A DNA stretch of 64,000 bases from Polaribacter atrinae (GCF_038023995.1 NZ_CP150660.1:1300501-1364500), one strand, 5' to 3'; shown: positions 9,810-19,177, counted from the first letter of the stretch. Translations and numbers: made by a program. Notes: a model not told the origin generated them from the sequence alone.

Positions 9810-10721
9810 ATGCAGAATATCATAGATATAGACGATATAAAAATAAACTTTGATGAAAGTGGTTTATGGGCTTTAAACATAGCGATTGCCATTATTATGT
9901 TTGGTGTTGCTCTAGGTATTTCTGTAAAAGATTTTAAAAGACTTTTTAAAAACCCTAAAATAGTTTTTGTAGGAGTTTTATCACAATTTGTATTATTACC
10001 TGCCGCAACATTTTTAATTATTTTAATACTAAAACCTCATCCTAGTTTTGCATTAGGGATGATGATGATTGCTGCTTGCCCTGGCGGAAATGTTTCTAAT
10101 TTTTTTAGTAAAATGGCTGGAGGAAATGCTGCCTTATCAGTAAGTTTAACAGCTTTTGCAACCTTAATTTGCATTGTTATGACTCCTTTGAATTTACAAT
10201 TCTGGGGAAGTTTATATGAACCTACCAATCAAATTTTAAAAACGGTTTCTTTAAATCCGTATGATTTATTTAAACTCGTTTCTATCATTTTAGGAATCCC
10301 TTTAATTCTTGGAATGCTTATAAGATACTACCACCCTGAAATGGCACACAAAATTGAAAAAGTCTTAAAACCCTTATCTATGTTGGTTTTTATCGCTTTA
10401 ATTTTTATTGCTTTTTCTCAAAATTTAGAGGTTTTTATACATCATATTCATCATGTATTATTCTTAGTGATTTTTCATAATATTTTTGCCAATATCTTAG
10501 GGTTTTATACCGCAAAAAGTTTTAAATTGAATAAAAAAGATTGTAAAACAATTGCCATGGAAACAGGTATACAGAACGGTGGTTTAGGCTTATTACTTAT
10601 TTTTGGTTTCTTTGAAGGTTTAGGAGGAATGGCTTTATTGGCTGCTTTTTGGGGAGTTTGGGATGTCTTTTCTGGCATGGCACTAGCGACTTATTGGGGC
10701 AGAAAATCATCTTTAAAATAA
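9810..10721 (+). CDS. Bile acid:sodium symporter family transporter
   Basis: A 303-residue polytopic protein with about nine or ten transmembrane helices. Two hallmark motifs of the BASS/ASBT fold are visible: AACPGGNVSNFFS (about residues 88-100) and METGIQNGGLGLLL (about 249-262), the two unwound-helix regions that bind sodium and substrate. Bacterial members carry organic anions such as pantoate or bile-salt-like compounds; the substrate here is unknown. It is followed 12 nt later by the PlsC-like gene, which suggests one transcript. Confidence 0.88.
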   Translation: MQNIIDIDDIKINFDESGLWALNIAIAIIMFGVALGISVKDFKRLFKNPKIVFVGVLSQFVLLPAATFLIILILKPHPSFALGMMMIAACPGGNVSNFFSKMAGGNAALSVSLTAFATLICIVMTPLNLQFWGSLYEPTNQILKTVSLNPYDLFKLVSIILGIPLILGMLIRYYHPEMAHKIEKVLKPLSMLVFIALIFIAFSQNLEVFIHHIHHVLFLVIFHNIFANILGFYTAKSFKLNKKDCKTIAMETGIQNGGLGLLLIFGFFEGLGGMALLAAFWGVWDVFSGMALATYWGRKSSLK

Positions 10722-10733
10722 TTATTAAAAAAC

Positions 10734-11792
10734 ATGGAAGTTTCACAAATATGGTTTCGTCTAGTACGTTTGTACGTTAAACTCGGACTCATTTTTTACA
10801 CTAAAAAAATAAAAGTAGTTGGTTTAAGAAATGTGCCCAAAAAAGGGGCTGTACTTTTTGCTATAAACCACCCAAACGGCTTGATAGATCCATTAATTGT
10901 TACAACCAACAATCCTAGAGCGAGTTATTTTTTAGTAAAAGCTGCAGCTTTTAAAAATCCTATTATAGAAAAGATACTAAATTCTTTAAACCTAATTGCC
11001 ATTTATAGAATGCGAGATGGCATCGATCAGTTGGCAAAAAATCAAGAAGTTTTTAATAAATGTTATGACATTTTTAATAGAGGAAAATCTTTAATGATTT
11101 TTCCCGAAGGTAGCGATTGTAGAGACAGAACCGTAAGACCTTTAAGTAAGGGGTTTACTAGAATTGTATATGGAGCTATTGAAAAATATCCTGATTTACA
11201 GATACAAGTAGTACCTGTTGGACTTACCTATCAAAATGCGTCTCATTTTCCTTGTAAAGCAGCTTTACATTACGGAAAACCAATTGATGCCAGTAAAATT
11301 TATGCCAACAATATTCCAAGTAAATCGATAAACATTCTAAAAAATGAAGTTGTAAGTCAGTTAAAAGAACTCACTGTTCATATAGAAAAAGATGAAAACT
11401 ATGCTACTACTTTAGCAAAGCTAAATGATGCTCAAGTAGATTTTACAGAAGTAAAAAAAGTACAAGAAATGATTAAGACAAATACATTTCCACCTAAAAA
11501 AGAAGGCTCTAAAAACTATTTAAAACCATTGTACTATTTAATTCTTCTAAATAGTTTGATTCATTATCTAATTTACAAAAAACAAGCAAAAAAGAATCCA
11601 GATATCGATTTTGTAGATACTTTTAGGTTTACCTACAACCTGTTTATTTTACCTGTTTTTTATGCACTCCAATCTTTTATAGTTTCGTATTTCTTTGGCA
11701 ACAAAATAGGACTCTTTTATTTTACTTTTAGCTGTTTTATAATATTTATATATAGCAAGTTGTCACCAACAAATACAGAAGCTAACTCTTAA
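10734..11792 (+). CDS. PlsC-type lysophospholipid acyltransferase
   Basis: A 352-residue glycerophospholipid acyltransferase-like protein. The PlsC core is in the first 215 residues: NHPNGLID (H to D spacing HX5D, as in the GPAT-like branch rather than the common HX4D) near residue 44 and FPEGSDCRDRT near residue 123. The C-terminal 100 residues contain two or three hydrophobic helices that would anchor the enzyme in the inner membrane. It probably acylates a glycerol-3-phosphate or lysophospholipid; whether it is essential phospholipid synthesis or a modified lipid cannot be seen. It is the last gene of the plus-strand run and ends just before a strong terminator. Confidence 0.85.
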   Translation: MEVSQIWFRLVRLYVKLGLIFYTKKIKVVGLRNVPKKGAVLFAINHPNGLIDPLIVTTNNPRASYFLVKAAAFKNPIIEKILNSLNLIAIYRMRDGIDQLAKNQEVFNKCYDIFNRGKSLMIFPEGSDCRDRTVRPLSKGFTRIVYGAIEKYPDLQIQVVPVGLTYQNASHFPCKAALHYGKPIDASKIYANNIPSKSINILKNEVVSQLKELTVHIEKDENYATTLAKLNDAQVDFTEVKKVQEMIKTNTFPPKKEGSKNYLKPLYYLILLNSLIHYLIYKKQAKKNPDIDFVDTFRFTYNLFILPVFYALQSFIVSYFFGNKIGLFYFTFSCFIIFIYSKLSPTNTEANS

Positions 11793-11795
11793 AAC

Positions 11796-11855
11796 AAACA
11801 AATGCTGCAACCAAGTTTAGCCCTGATTGCAGCATTTGTTTGAGCTCTTTTTTAT
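11796..11855. terminator. Bidirectional rho-independent terminator
   Basis: A perfect 15-bp stem (11796-11810 with 11827-11841, core AAATGCTGCAA) with a 16-nt loop, followed by a T-rich run at 11846-11861. It begins 3 nt after the plus-strand PlsC-like gene and sits before the convergent GH3-type gene. Confidence 0.8.
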
Positions 11856-11890
11856 TCTTTTTCTGAATAAAAAAAGCGAGTGCGAAAAGC
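11842..11890 (+). repeat. Dispersed palindromic repeat, copy B
   Basis: Starts GAGCTCTTTTTT and ends AAAAAAAGCGAGTGCGAAAAGC around a short hairpin (11848-11857 with 11865-11874). The ends match, in opposite orientation, the element at 14868-14980, while the hairpin core differs. From memory this arrangement resembles a repeat common between genes in Flavobacteriia. Confidence 0.55.
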
Positions 11891-11926
11891 AGGTAATAGC
11901 TTCTAAAAAAGAATATTTTATACCGC

Positions 11927-14860
11927 TTAATTTATAATAGCATCTTGTATTACTTGCTGAATTATTGTACGCATATTGCTATTTACCAAACTTCTGTTTG
12001 CAGCCGTTGGATACACTCTATTAGACAAAAATACATATACAATTCCGCTTTGTGGATCTGCCCAAGTGTAAGTACCTGTAAAACCAGAATGCCCAAAACT
12101 CTCGTCTGAAACACAACCACAAGTTGCTTTTACTTTAGGGTTTAACTGCGGTTTATCGAAACCTAAACCTCTACGCACCTGCATATCAGAAAAATAACGA
12201 TGGTTAAATTTATCTAAGGTTTCTGTTTTTAAATACCTTTTACCACCATAATACCCTTTCTGTAAATACATCTGCATAATTTTTGCCACATCGTTTGCAT
12301 TGGCAAATAAACCTGCATGACCACCTACACCACCCAACATGGCAGCTCCCATATCATGCACATAACCTTGTACTAATTGGTTGCGGTAGTAATTGTCTTT
12401 TTCGGTAGGTATAATTTCTTCTGCTGGAAACTTTTGAAGCGGTAAATAAGTAGTTCTATTAGCTCCTAAAGATTGATAAAACTCTTCATCTACCAAGGTA
12501 TTTAAAGGTTTTTGATACTCATTCTCTATGGCTTCTTGTAATAAATAATAACCTAAATCGCTGTATTTATAGCCGGCAGTTGTTCTTTGGTCTGCATCTT
12601 TAATATATTTATAAATACTGTCTTTATAACTCTTATTTATATATAAGTTTTTTGCCACGTTTAGTGAAAATCTTTCCGATTGTTTATTACTATAAAAAGC
12701 AGGTAAATTTTTATGCGTTATACTATCTTGAGTTGCCACATAAAAAGGAATCCACGCTTTTAAACGTCCGTAGTGAGAAAGAATTTCTCTAACAGAAACC
12801 GCTGCTTTATTAGAGTTTTTAAAACCTGGTAAAAGATCTTGAAGTTTTTCATTTAAAGAAATTTTCTTTTCTTCCTCTGCTTTCATCACCAAAGGTAAAG
12901 ACGCTAAAATTTTGGTAAGGGAAGCCAAATCATACACGTCAGAATTTTTTACTTTTCTAGACGTATCATCTGTGTGATGCCCGTAACTTTTCTCTAAAAC
13001 AATTTTACCGTGTCTTGCCACTACAACCTGAAAACCTGGTGCCATTTTTTCCTTTAAAATAATGGTAGCTAAAGAATCTATCTTTTTTAATTTGATAGAA
13101 GATAATTGAGCTGCTTCTGGTATGGTATATTCAAACCTACTTAGATTTGAGGTGAAAAAACCGCTACCTTCTAAAAAATCATTTTTAATAGAAACAGGCA
13201 ACTTCCCTTTTGCTCCGAAAGCTCCAAAAATTAATTGAGCAGAAAGTTCTTGGGCCAATTTACTATTTTGGTAAGACACAATGATACCTTCTATATTTGT
13301 AAAAGATTTTACTTGTAATAAACTGTAAGGACTTGCAAAAACATCTAAAATTACATTATTCTCTCTAGATATTTCTTGCAACCAAACCAACTCTTTATTT
13401 GTAAACTTATAACTTTTCCATGGGTTTGAGTTCGATTTATGAAAACCAACTATAACCAAATTATAAGGTTTCAATTTTTTTATAAGTCCGTCTAAATTTT
13501 CACTGTAAACCTGATCTACTTGCCCATATTTTTGAAGCATCTCAATAAAAGAATATCCAGAATCGTCTCCTAATTTTACATAGGCAATTTTTCTTTCTTC
13601 TAAATTTGTAACAGATATATTGTAGTTTTTATTTTTAATAACAGTTAAAGAATTCTTTACCAACTCTCTATGTAATAATTCATCTTGAATTGAATTTAAG
13701 TCTTCATGAAGGTTTTCTAACACTACCGGTTTATAATTATTTAAACCTGCCCAATATTTTGCTCTTAATATTTTACGAACAGAAAAATTGACTCTTTCTT
13801 CCGTTAGAGTCTTCAACTCAATAGCCTTTTTAATCATGTTTACTGTAGCAGGAATCTCTTGCGGAATTAACAATAAATCATTCCCTGCCTGTATGGCAGC
13901 CAAATTAATTTCTGCAGAAGTTGCATAATTTGCAGCACCTTTCATATTTAAACCATCGGTAATAACCAAACCTAAAAAACCTAATTTTTGCTGTAATAAA
14001 TTAGTCACCACATTTTTAGACAAAGAAGTAGGTAATCTACTATCTGGCTCTAAACTCGCAATACTTAAATGTGCCGTCATAACACTTGCCATACCAGCAT
14101 CAAACACCCTTTTATACGGATACAATTCAACAGAATCTAAACGCGCCAAATCAAAATTTAAAACGGGTAATGTATGGTGAGAATCTGTTGCGGTATCTCC
14201 ATGCCCAGGAAAATGTTTTGCATTTGCCAAAACTCCTTGACTTTGCATACCTTTTGTAAACGCAATTGCTTTTTGGGTTACGTTTTCTTTATCTTCACCA
14301 AAAGACCTATTTCCAATAATTGGGTTTTCTGGGTTGGTATTAATATCTACAACTGGCGCAAAGTTTACATGAATTCCCAATCGCTTACAATGCATTCCCA
14401 AATGCTTACCGAATTCAGTAATTAAAGAATCTTTTTTAATAGCTCCCAAAGTCATGTTCCAAGGAAATCTATAGGTATCTTTTAAACGCATGTCTAAGCC
14501 CCACTCTCCATCAAAACCAATTAATAAAGGCACTTTTGCCGCATCTTGAAATGTATTAGTAAGTACTGCTTGTTTTTTTGGAGTTCCTTGCATAAAAATT
14601 AAATTACCCACATGATATTTTTGAATCATATTTGTAATATAATCTTCGTGTTTTTTGTCTTTGTTAGAATAAGCTTGGATCATAAAAAGCTGACCAATTT
14701 TTTCATCAATAGACATATTTTTTAGAATACTATCTACCCAAATATCTTGCGCCTCTGCATCTTTTGTTCTTAAAGGATCTACACTTTGACCAGATAAATT
14801 AAAAATAAAACTTATAAAAACGATTATTAATAACTCTTTCTTCATATTATTTTTGGACAT
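11927..14860 (-). CDS. GH3 beta-N-acetylhexosaminidase-like / serine hydrolase fusion
   Basis: A 977-residue exported fusion. After a signal peptide (residues 1-24) comes a family GH3 domain with the NagZ-type signature KHFPGHGDTATDSHHTLP (about residues 215-232) and VITDGLNMKGA (about 300). A GH3 C-terminal-like region follows to about residue 590. The last 370 residues are a beta-lactamase/class C esterase fold: SLTK (SxxK nucleophile, about 647-650), YSDLG in the YxN position and GHSGFTGT as the KTG-like motif. The likely role is turnover of peptidoglycan muropeptides in the periplasm, removing N-acetylglucosamine and acting on peptide or ester bonds. An in-frame ATG five codons later (14845) is an alternative start. 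Confidence 0.88.
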   Translation of the reverse strand: MSKNNMKKELLIIVFISFIFNLSGQSVDPLRTKDAEAQDIWVDSILKNMSIDEKIGQLFMIQAYSNKDKKHEDYITNMIQKYHVGNLIFMQGTPKKQAVLTNTFQDAAKVPLLIGFDGEWGLDMRLKDTYRFPWNMTLGAIKKDSLITEFGKHLGMHCKRLGIHVNFAPVVDINTNPENPIIGNRSFGEDKENVTQKAIAFTKGMQSQGVLANAKHFPGHGDTATDSHHTLPVLNFDLARLDSVELYPYKRVFDAGMASVMTAHLSIASLEPDSRLPTSLSKNVVTNLLQQKLGFLGLVITDGLNMKGAANYATSAEINLAAIQAGNDLLLIPQEIPATVNMIKKAIELKTLTEERVNFSVRKILRAKYWAGLNNYKPVVLENLHEDLNSIQDELLHRELVKNSLTVIKNKNYNISVTNLEERKIAYVKLGDDSGYSFIEMLQKYGQVDQVYSENLDGLIKKLKPYNLVIVGFHKSNSNPWKSYKFTNKELVWLQEISRENNVILDVFASPYSLLQVKSFTNIEGIIVSYQNSKLAQELSAQLIFGAFGAKGKLPVSIKNDFLEGSGFFTSNLSRFEYTIPEAAQLSSIKLKKIDSLATIILKEKMAPGFQVVVARHGKIVLEKSYGHHTDDTSRKVKNSDVYDLASLTKILASLPLVMKAEEEKKISLNEKLQDLLPGFKNSNKAAVSVREILSHYGRLKAWIPFYVATQDSITHKNLPAFYSNKQSERFSLNVAKNLYINKSYKDSIYKYIKDADQRTTAGYKYSDLGYYLLQEAIENEYQKPLNTLVDEEFYQSLGANRTTYLPLQKFPAEEIIPTEKDNYYRNQLVQGYVHDMGAAMLGGVGGHAGLFANANDVAKIMQMYLQKGYYGGKRYLKTETLDKFNHRYFSDMQVRRGLGFDKPQLNPKVKATCGCVSDESFGHSGFTGTYTWADPQSGIVYVFLSNRVYPTAANRSLVNSNMRTIIQQVIQDAIIN

Positions 14861-14867
14861 ATTTTTT

Positions 14868-14980
14868 GGGCGTTTTAACAGGCTTTCGCTACTCGCTTTT
14901 TTTAAGTTTCAGTTCGTGTAATTACCACGAACTGAAACTTAAAAAAGAGCTTAAACAGACCGCTCTATCCTTAACGCCAC
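14868..14980 (-). repeat. Dispersed palindromic repeat, copy A, with 21-bp hairpin
   Basis: Outer short inverted repeat GGCGTT (14869-14874) / AACGCC (14973-14978) encloses GGCTTTCGCTACTCGC and a perfect 21-bp stem, 14898-14918 with 14926-14946, around a 7-nt loop. The T-run is on the 5' arm and the A-run on the 3' arm on both strands, so it is not a standard terminator. It fills the gap between the GH3 gene and the 161-residue gene. Confidence 0.65.
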
Positions 14981-15017
14981 AATTTGCTAACTGAATTCAA
15001 TAATTTTAATACAATTT

Positions 15018-15503
15018 TTACACCAAAAAACGTTTGTGCCAACTATCTTTTGCGGGAATTTCCCAATTGTTTTCAAAGTCTTCTTTGGTGTCTACCATAT
15101 TGTTAAACACAATTGTTTCTGCAGTTACTTTTTGCTCTTTTGCAAACTTCTGAAAATCAAACAACTTTACTAAGTTAATATTGTCATTATCTTTAAAAGT
15201 AACATTCATTTTGTCCATTAAATCTAATTGTAATTCGTTTTCTAATTCTTTAATAAAACGAACCGAACTATCTATAGAACAACCAGAAACATTGTTAAAA
15301 CTTTCATCTACTGCCAACACCAAAAACTGATTGTATTTGATAATAAAAGAGCCTTTTAAATCGTCACCATGACGCGTCCATTGGTTAATAAAGTCTTCTG
15401 CTTTTTCTGAAATAAAGTTTATTTCATTCTCTGTAAATTCTCTATCTGCTTGGTATATCCAAACACGAGAATTGTTTGGTAAATTTTTATATTCTGTAAA
15501 CAT
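15018..15503 (-). CDS. Conserved Bacteroidota protein of unknown function
   Basis: A 161-residue soluble acidic protein starting MFTEYKNLPNNSRVWIYQADR. It belongs to a short protein family common in Flavobacteriaceae that many genomes name ABC transporter ATPase, but no Walker A, Walker B or LSGGQ motif is present, so that name is not supported. No signal peptide or transmembrane helix is seen. It lies 66 nt downstream of the exonuclease gene and is followed by repeat copy A. Function unknown. Confidence 0.75.
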   Translation of the reverse strand: MFTEYKNLPNNSRVWIYQADREFTENEINFISEKAEDFINQWTRHGDDLKGSFIIKYNQFLVLAVDESFNNVSGCSIDSSVRFIKELENELQLDLMDKMNVTFKDNDNINLVKLFDFQKFAKEQKVTAETIVFNNMVDTKEDFENNWEIPAKDSWHKRFLV

Positions 15504-15569
15504 TTTTTTCTAGATTATGTGATTACTAGATTGTTGGATTTCTGTCTAAAAACCGAACCTTCTAATTAC

Positions 15570-16397
15570 CTATCTTAAATTAAATTTCTGCTGTAAAGCC
15601 TCTAACTTTTCTTTATCAGACATTTGCTTTTTAGGCGCAGACATTCTTTCTTTTATTTCTTTTAAAACCTTTTTAGTATACAAAGGAAAGTCTGCATTTT
15701 GCATCCAGTTATTATACCCTGGGTTTTCTGTAAACACCTCTTCTACTGTTCTACCTTTATATTTTCCGAAAGAAAAAACTTCTTGTTTTTTGTCATTCAT
15801 CAAAATAAAACCTGCAAAATCTGCTCTTTCTCCGTGCGTAGAGTATTCACTTAACGCATCTACAGTGTTTTCAATATCTGTATATTTATCTAATTGCGCT
15901 AACAAAATTTCGTACGTAGCATTGGTATCTGCTTCTGCTCCGTGTGCACCTTCTAATTCTTTACCACAGTAAAATTGATAACCAGCACTTAACGTTCTTT
16001 GTTCTTTTTTATGAAAAATAACCTGCACATCAATTGCCTTTCTATTTTTCATATCAAAATCGATACCAGCTCGCATTAATTCTTCCGCTAAAAGCGGGAT
16101 ATCAAAACGATTAGAATTAAAACCTGCCAAATCAGAATCTGCAATCATTTCATTAATTTTTGGTGCTAATTCTTTAAAAGTTGGTTCTGAAGCTACTTTT
16201 TCATTGGTAATTCCATGTACATCTATAGAACCTTGTGGAATTTCCATTTCTGGATTTACCAACCACGTTTTACTTTCTTTATTCCCATTTGGAAATACTT
16301 TTAAAATGGCTATTTCAACTACTTTATCTGTTGCAATATTTACTCCTGTTGTTTCTAAATCGAAAAATACGATTGGTTTTGTTAAATTTAAATTCAT
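15570..16397 (-). CDS. 3'-5' exonuclease, DnaQ-like (DEDDh)
   Basis: A 275-residue DEDDh exonuclease of the DnaQ superfamily that removes nucleotides from 3' ends with two metal ions. Exo I is FFDLETTG with D13 and E15; Exo II is DLAGFNSNRFDIPLL near residue 110; Exo III is HGAEADTNATYE with the catalytic His near 156 and Asp near 161. The last 80 residues (FSFGKYKGRTVEEV, GYNNWM) form an extra domain known from exodeoxyribonuclease-X-like proteins. It could act as a stand-alone proofreading or repair nuclease. Gaps of about 65 nt to both neighbours are compatible with an operon with the PPK2 gene. Confidence 0.9.
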   Translation of the reverse strand: MNLNLTKPIVFFDLETTGVNIATDKVVEIAILKVFPNGNKESKTWLVNPEMEIPQGSIDVHGITNEKVASEPTFKELAPKINEMIADSDLAGFNSNRFDIPLLAEELMRAGIDFDMKNRKAIDVQVIFHKKEQRTLSAGYQFYCGKELEGAHGAEADTNATYEILLAQLDKYTDIENTVDALSEYSTHGERADFAGFILMNDKKQEVFSFGKYKGRTVEEVFTENPGYNNWMQNADFPLYTKKVLKEIKERMSAPKKQMSDKEKLEALQQKFNLR

Positions 16398-16435
16398 CTA
16401 TTTTGTTTGACTTCTCAACTCCCTCGAGGAAACAT

Positions 16436-16466
16436 AATTGTCACATCGAGTGCAGACGAGAACTAT
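16436..16466 (-). repeat. Dispersed 31-nt intergenic repeat
   Basis: Read on the minus strand this segment (ATAGTTCTCGTCTGCACTCG...) matches 25 of 31 positions of 53917-53947 on the plus strand. It overlaps the last codon of the PPK2 gene. It contains the CTGCACTCGA word typical of short repeats in flavobacterial intergenic DNA. Confidence 0.45.
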
Positions 16467-17320
16467 TCGTTATTTAATTGTGCTTTAAATGCTGCTACTT
16501 GATCCTGAATTTTTGCAGGCAATGTAGGCTCTTTAAAATTATATTTTTTTAACTCTTCTAATACAATATCCGCTAAAAGGAATCTTGCTGTTGGTTTATC
16601 ATCTGCAGGAATTACATACCAAGGTGCGTTCTCTTTTGAAGTTCTGTTTAACAAATCTTCATAACAAAACTGATACTTGTCCCAAAGTTTACGTTCTTTT
16701 AAATCACCAGCAGAAAATTTCCAATTTTTAGCAGGCAAATTCAATCTACGTAACAACCTGTTTTTTTGTTCTTCTTTAGATAAATTTAAAAAGAATTTTA
16801 AAACAATGGTTCCACTGTCAACAATATGTTTTTCAAAATCATTAATTCTGTCCATTCTATTATGGTAGAATTCATCATTTATATCTTCTAACGTGTTTAT
16901 TGTTGGAATATTCTCTCCAAAAACATAGTTTGGATGCACTCTTGTAACCAACACGTTTTCATAATGCGTTCTATTAAAAACACCAATTTTTCCTTTTGCA
17001 GGTAATGCAATATAATGGCGCCACAAAAAATCGTGTTTCAACTCTAACTCTGTTGGTACCTTAAAACTATGCACCTCTACTCCACGTGCATTTACATCTT
17101 TAAAAACCTCTCTAATTAAGCTGTCTTTACCAGAAGTATCCATTCCTTGTAAGCAAATTAACATACTATATTTGCCTTCAGCATACATCGTATCTTGAAT
17201 TTTACTTAACTTTTTTCTAATTTTCTTAAGTTTTTTCTCTGCCTTTTCAATGACCTCTTTGGTATTAAAATCAGCAAGTTGAATGTTACTTTTTACCTTA
17301 TATTTATCTTTGTCTAGCAT
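16463..17320 (-). CDS. Polyphosphate kinase 2 family protein (PPK2)
   Basis: A 285-residue PPK2 enzyme that transfers phosphate between polyphosphate and nucleotides in the cytoplasm, usually making NDP or NTP from NMP or NDP. Walker A is GMDTSGKDS (about residues 59-67), followed by WRHYIALPAKGKIGVFNR and HYENVLVTRVHP, the conserved PPK2 block that contains the catalytic acidic and lid residues. Length fits the single-domain class. Whether it acts on AMP, ADP or guanine nucleotides is not decidable here. It is first in a minus-strand run with the exonuclease. Confidence 0.92.
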   Translation of the reverse strand: MLDKDKYKVKSNIQLADFNTKEVIEKAEKKLKKIRKKLSKIQDTMYAEGKYSMLICLQGMDTSGKDSLIREVFKDVNARGVEVHSFKVPTELELKHDFLWRHYIALPAKGKIGVFNRTHYENVLVTRVHPNYVFGENIPTINTLEDINDEFYHNRMDRINDFEKHIVDSGTIVLKFFLNLSKEEQKNRLLRRLNLPAKNWKFSAGDLKERKLWDKYQFCYEDLLNRTSKENAPWYVIPADDKPTARFLLADIVLEELKKYNFKEPTLPAKIQDQVAAFKAQLNNE

Positions 17321-17492
17321 CCTTTCAAATATTTTTTAAAGATAGATAAATTAGTGATTTTTACCTTTATTTTCATAACATTTTATGAGAATAATATCCA
17401 CAAGACAATCCTTATTTAAAATTATAAAAAATAAAATATGTAAATCATAATTTTAGCATAAAGTTATTTATTTATTAACCTTTAAATTTTGT

Positions 17493-17500
17493 TATTTTTG
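17493..17500 (+). promoter_or_regulatory. Possible -7 box (TATTTTTG)
   Basis: TATTTTTG ends 4 nt before the ATG at 17505 of the flavoprotein gene. It fits TAnnTTTG; the very short distance implies a leaderless or near-leaderless mRNA if used. Confidence 0.4.
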
Positions 17501-17504
17501 CCAA

Positions 17505-19061
17505 ATGGTAAAAGAAATTCAACTTCGAGTAAATTTAATAGAAGAACGTAAAGAAAACATCTTATTATACAAAGCTTCTAAACAATTAGGGCTTGATAAA
17601 AGTGAAATTTCTGCCGTTAAAGTACTTCGTAAATCTATAGATGCTCGTAAAAAAGACATCATATTTAATTACAAAGTAGCGGTTTACATCAACGAAAAAG
17701 TACCAGAGAAATCTGATTATATTTTTGAGTACAAAGATGTTTCTAATGCCAAAGAAATACATATTATTGGTTTTGGACCTGCAGGAATGTACGCGGCTTT
17801 ACGTTGTATAGAATTAGGTTATAAACCTGTAGTTCTAGAACGTGGAAAAAATGTACAAGATAGAAGAAGAGATTTAAAAGCAATTAATCAAGATCATTTT
17901 GTAAACGAAGATTCTAATTATTGTTTTGGTGAAGGTGGCGCAGGAACCTATTCTGATGGTAAACTCTACACACGTTCTCTAAAACGTGGTGATGTTCGTA
18001 GAATTTTTGAAAACTTAGTTTTTCATGGAGCTACAGAACAAATTTTGGTAGATGCGCATCCACATATAGGAACCAATAAATTACCAAAAATTATAGAGAA
18101 TGTTCGTGAGAACATTTTAAAATATGGAGGCGAAATTCATTTTGAAACTCGTGTTACAGATTTTACGGTAAAGAATAATAAATTACAAGCTATTCATTTA
18201 AAGAATGGAACCGAAATGGCTGTAAATTCAGTTATTTTGGCAACCGGACATTCTGCAAGAGATATTTACGAATTGCTACACAAAAAAGAAATTGCTTTAA
18301 AAGCAAAATCTTTTGCTATGGGAGTTCGTGTAGAACATCCGCAAGAAATTATAGACCAGATTCAATATCATTGTTCGGGAGAAAGAGACGAGCTTTTACC
18401 TGCTGCTGCTTATAGTTTGGTACATCAAGTAAATAATAGAGGGGTTTATTCTTTTTGTATGTGTCCTGGTGGATTTATTGTACCTGCGGCTACTGCCAAT
18501 GGAGAGGTTGTTGTAAACGGAATGTCTCCTTCTCGTAGAAATAACCGATTTGCAAATTCGGGAATTGTTGTTGAATTAGATATTGATAAAGATTTTAAAA
18601 AATATGAGGAATTTGGTCCTTTAAAAGGATTAGAGTTTCAAAAAGATTTAGAAAAAATAGCGTTTTTTGCAGGCGGAAGAACACAAACTGCACCTGCACA
18701 AAGATTGGTAGATTTTGTTGATGGTAGACTTTCTAACGATTTAAATGATTGTTCGTATCAACCAGGTTTAAAATCGGCGCCTTTACATTCTTTATTACCA
18801 AAAATTATTGGTGGTAGACTGCGAAAAGGTTTTGCTGCATTCGGACAAAAAATGCATGGTTATTATACCAATGAAGCAAATGTTATTGGTGTAGAATCTA
18901 GAACTTCATCACCGGTAAACATCCCTAGAAAAGAAAATTTAGAACATACCGAAATAGAAGGTTTGTATCCTTGTGGAGAAGGTGGTGGTTATGCTGGCGG
19001 AATTGTTTCTGCAGCCATGGATGGAGAGCGTTGTGCAGAAGCTGCCATTGCAAAATTGTAG
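17505..19061 (+). CDS. FAD-dependent dehydrogenase, COG2509 type
   Basis: A 518-residue flavoprotein. An N-terminal domain of about 85 residues (MVKEIQLRVNLIEERKEN) precedes the FAD-binding Rossmann fold IIGFGPAGMYAALRC (near residue 88) and ERGKNVQDRRRD. The motif FGEGGAGTYSDGKLYTR near residue 142 and the C-terminal GLYPCGEGGGYAGGIVSAA, which binds the FAD pyrophosphate, are typical for this uncharacterised dehydrogenase family. The substrate is not known. It is monocistronic: 184 nt from the divergent PPK2 gene and followed by a terminator. Confidence 0.85.
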   Translation: MVKEIQLRVNLIEERKENILLYKASKQLGLDKSEISAVKVLRKSIDARKKDIIFNYKVAVYINEKVPEKSDYIFEYKDVSNAKEIHIIGFGPAGMYAALRCIELGYKPVVLERGKNVQDRRRDLKAINQDHFVNEDSNYCFGEGGAGTYSDGKLYTRSLKRGDVRRIFENLVFHGATEQILVDAHPHIGTNKLPKIIENVRENILKYGGEIHFETRVTDFTVKNNKLQAIHLKNGTEMAVNSVILATGHSARDIYELLHKKEIALKAKSFAMGVRVEHPQEIIDQIQYHCSGERDELLPAAAYSLVHQVNNRGVYSFCMCPGGFIVPAATANGEVVVNGMSPSRRNNRFANSGIVVELDIDKDFKKYEEFGPLKGLEFQKDLEKIAFFAGGRTQTAPAQRLVDFVDGRLSNDLNDCSYQPGLKSAPLHSLLPKIIGGRLRKGFAAFGQKMHGYYTNEANVIGVESRTSSPVNIPRKENLEHTEIEGLYPCGEGGGYAGGIVSAAMDGERCAEAAIAKL

Positions 19062-19177
19062 TCTAAAAACTGGCTTCAGAAATTTACAACAAGAATTAGT
19101 ATTTTAAGTTCATAATTCATTATACATTTTTTATCAAAAATAATTAAAGTTTACATTTTGTAAATCCTTTAAAAAAC

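Noticed and set aside
14898..14946. Rho-independent terminator
   Set aside because: The stem is strong but the T-run precedes and the A-run follows on both strands, the reverse of a terminator. Treated as part of a dispersed repeat.
15018..15503. ABC transporter ATPase
   Set aside because: The family is often given this name, but the sequence has no Walker A, Walker B or signature motif.
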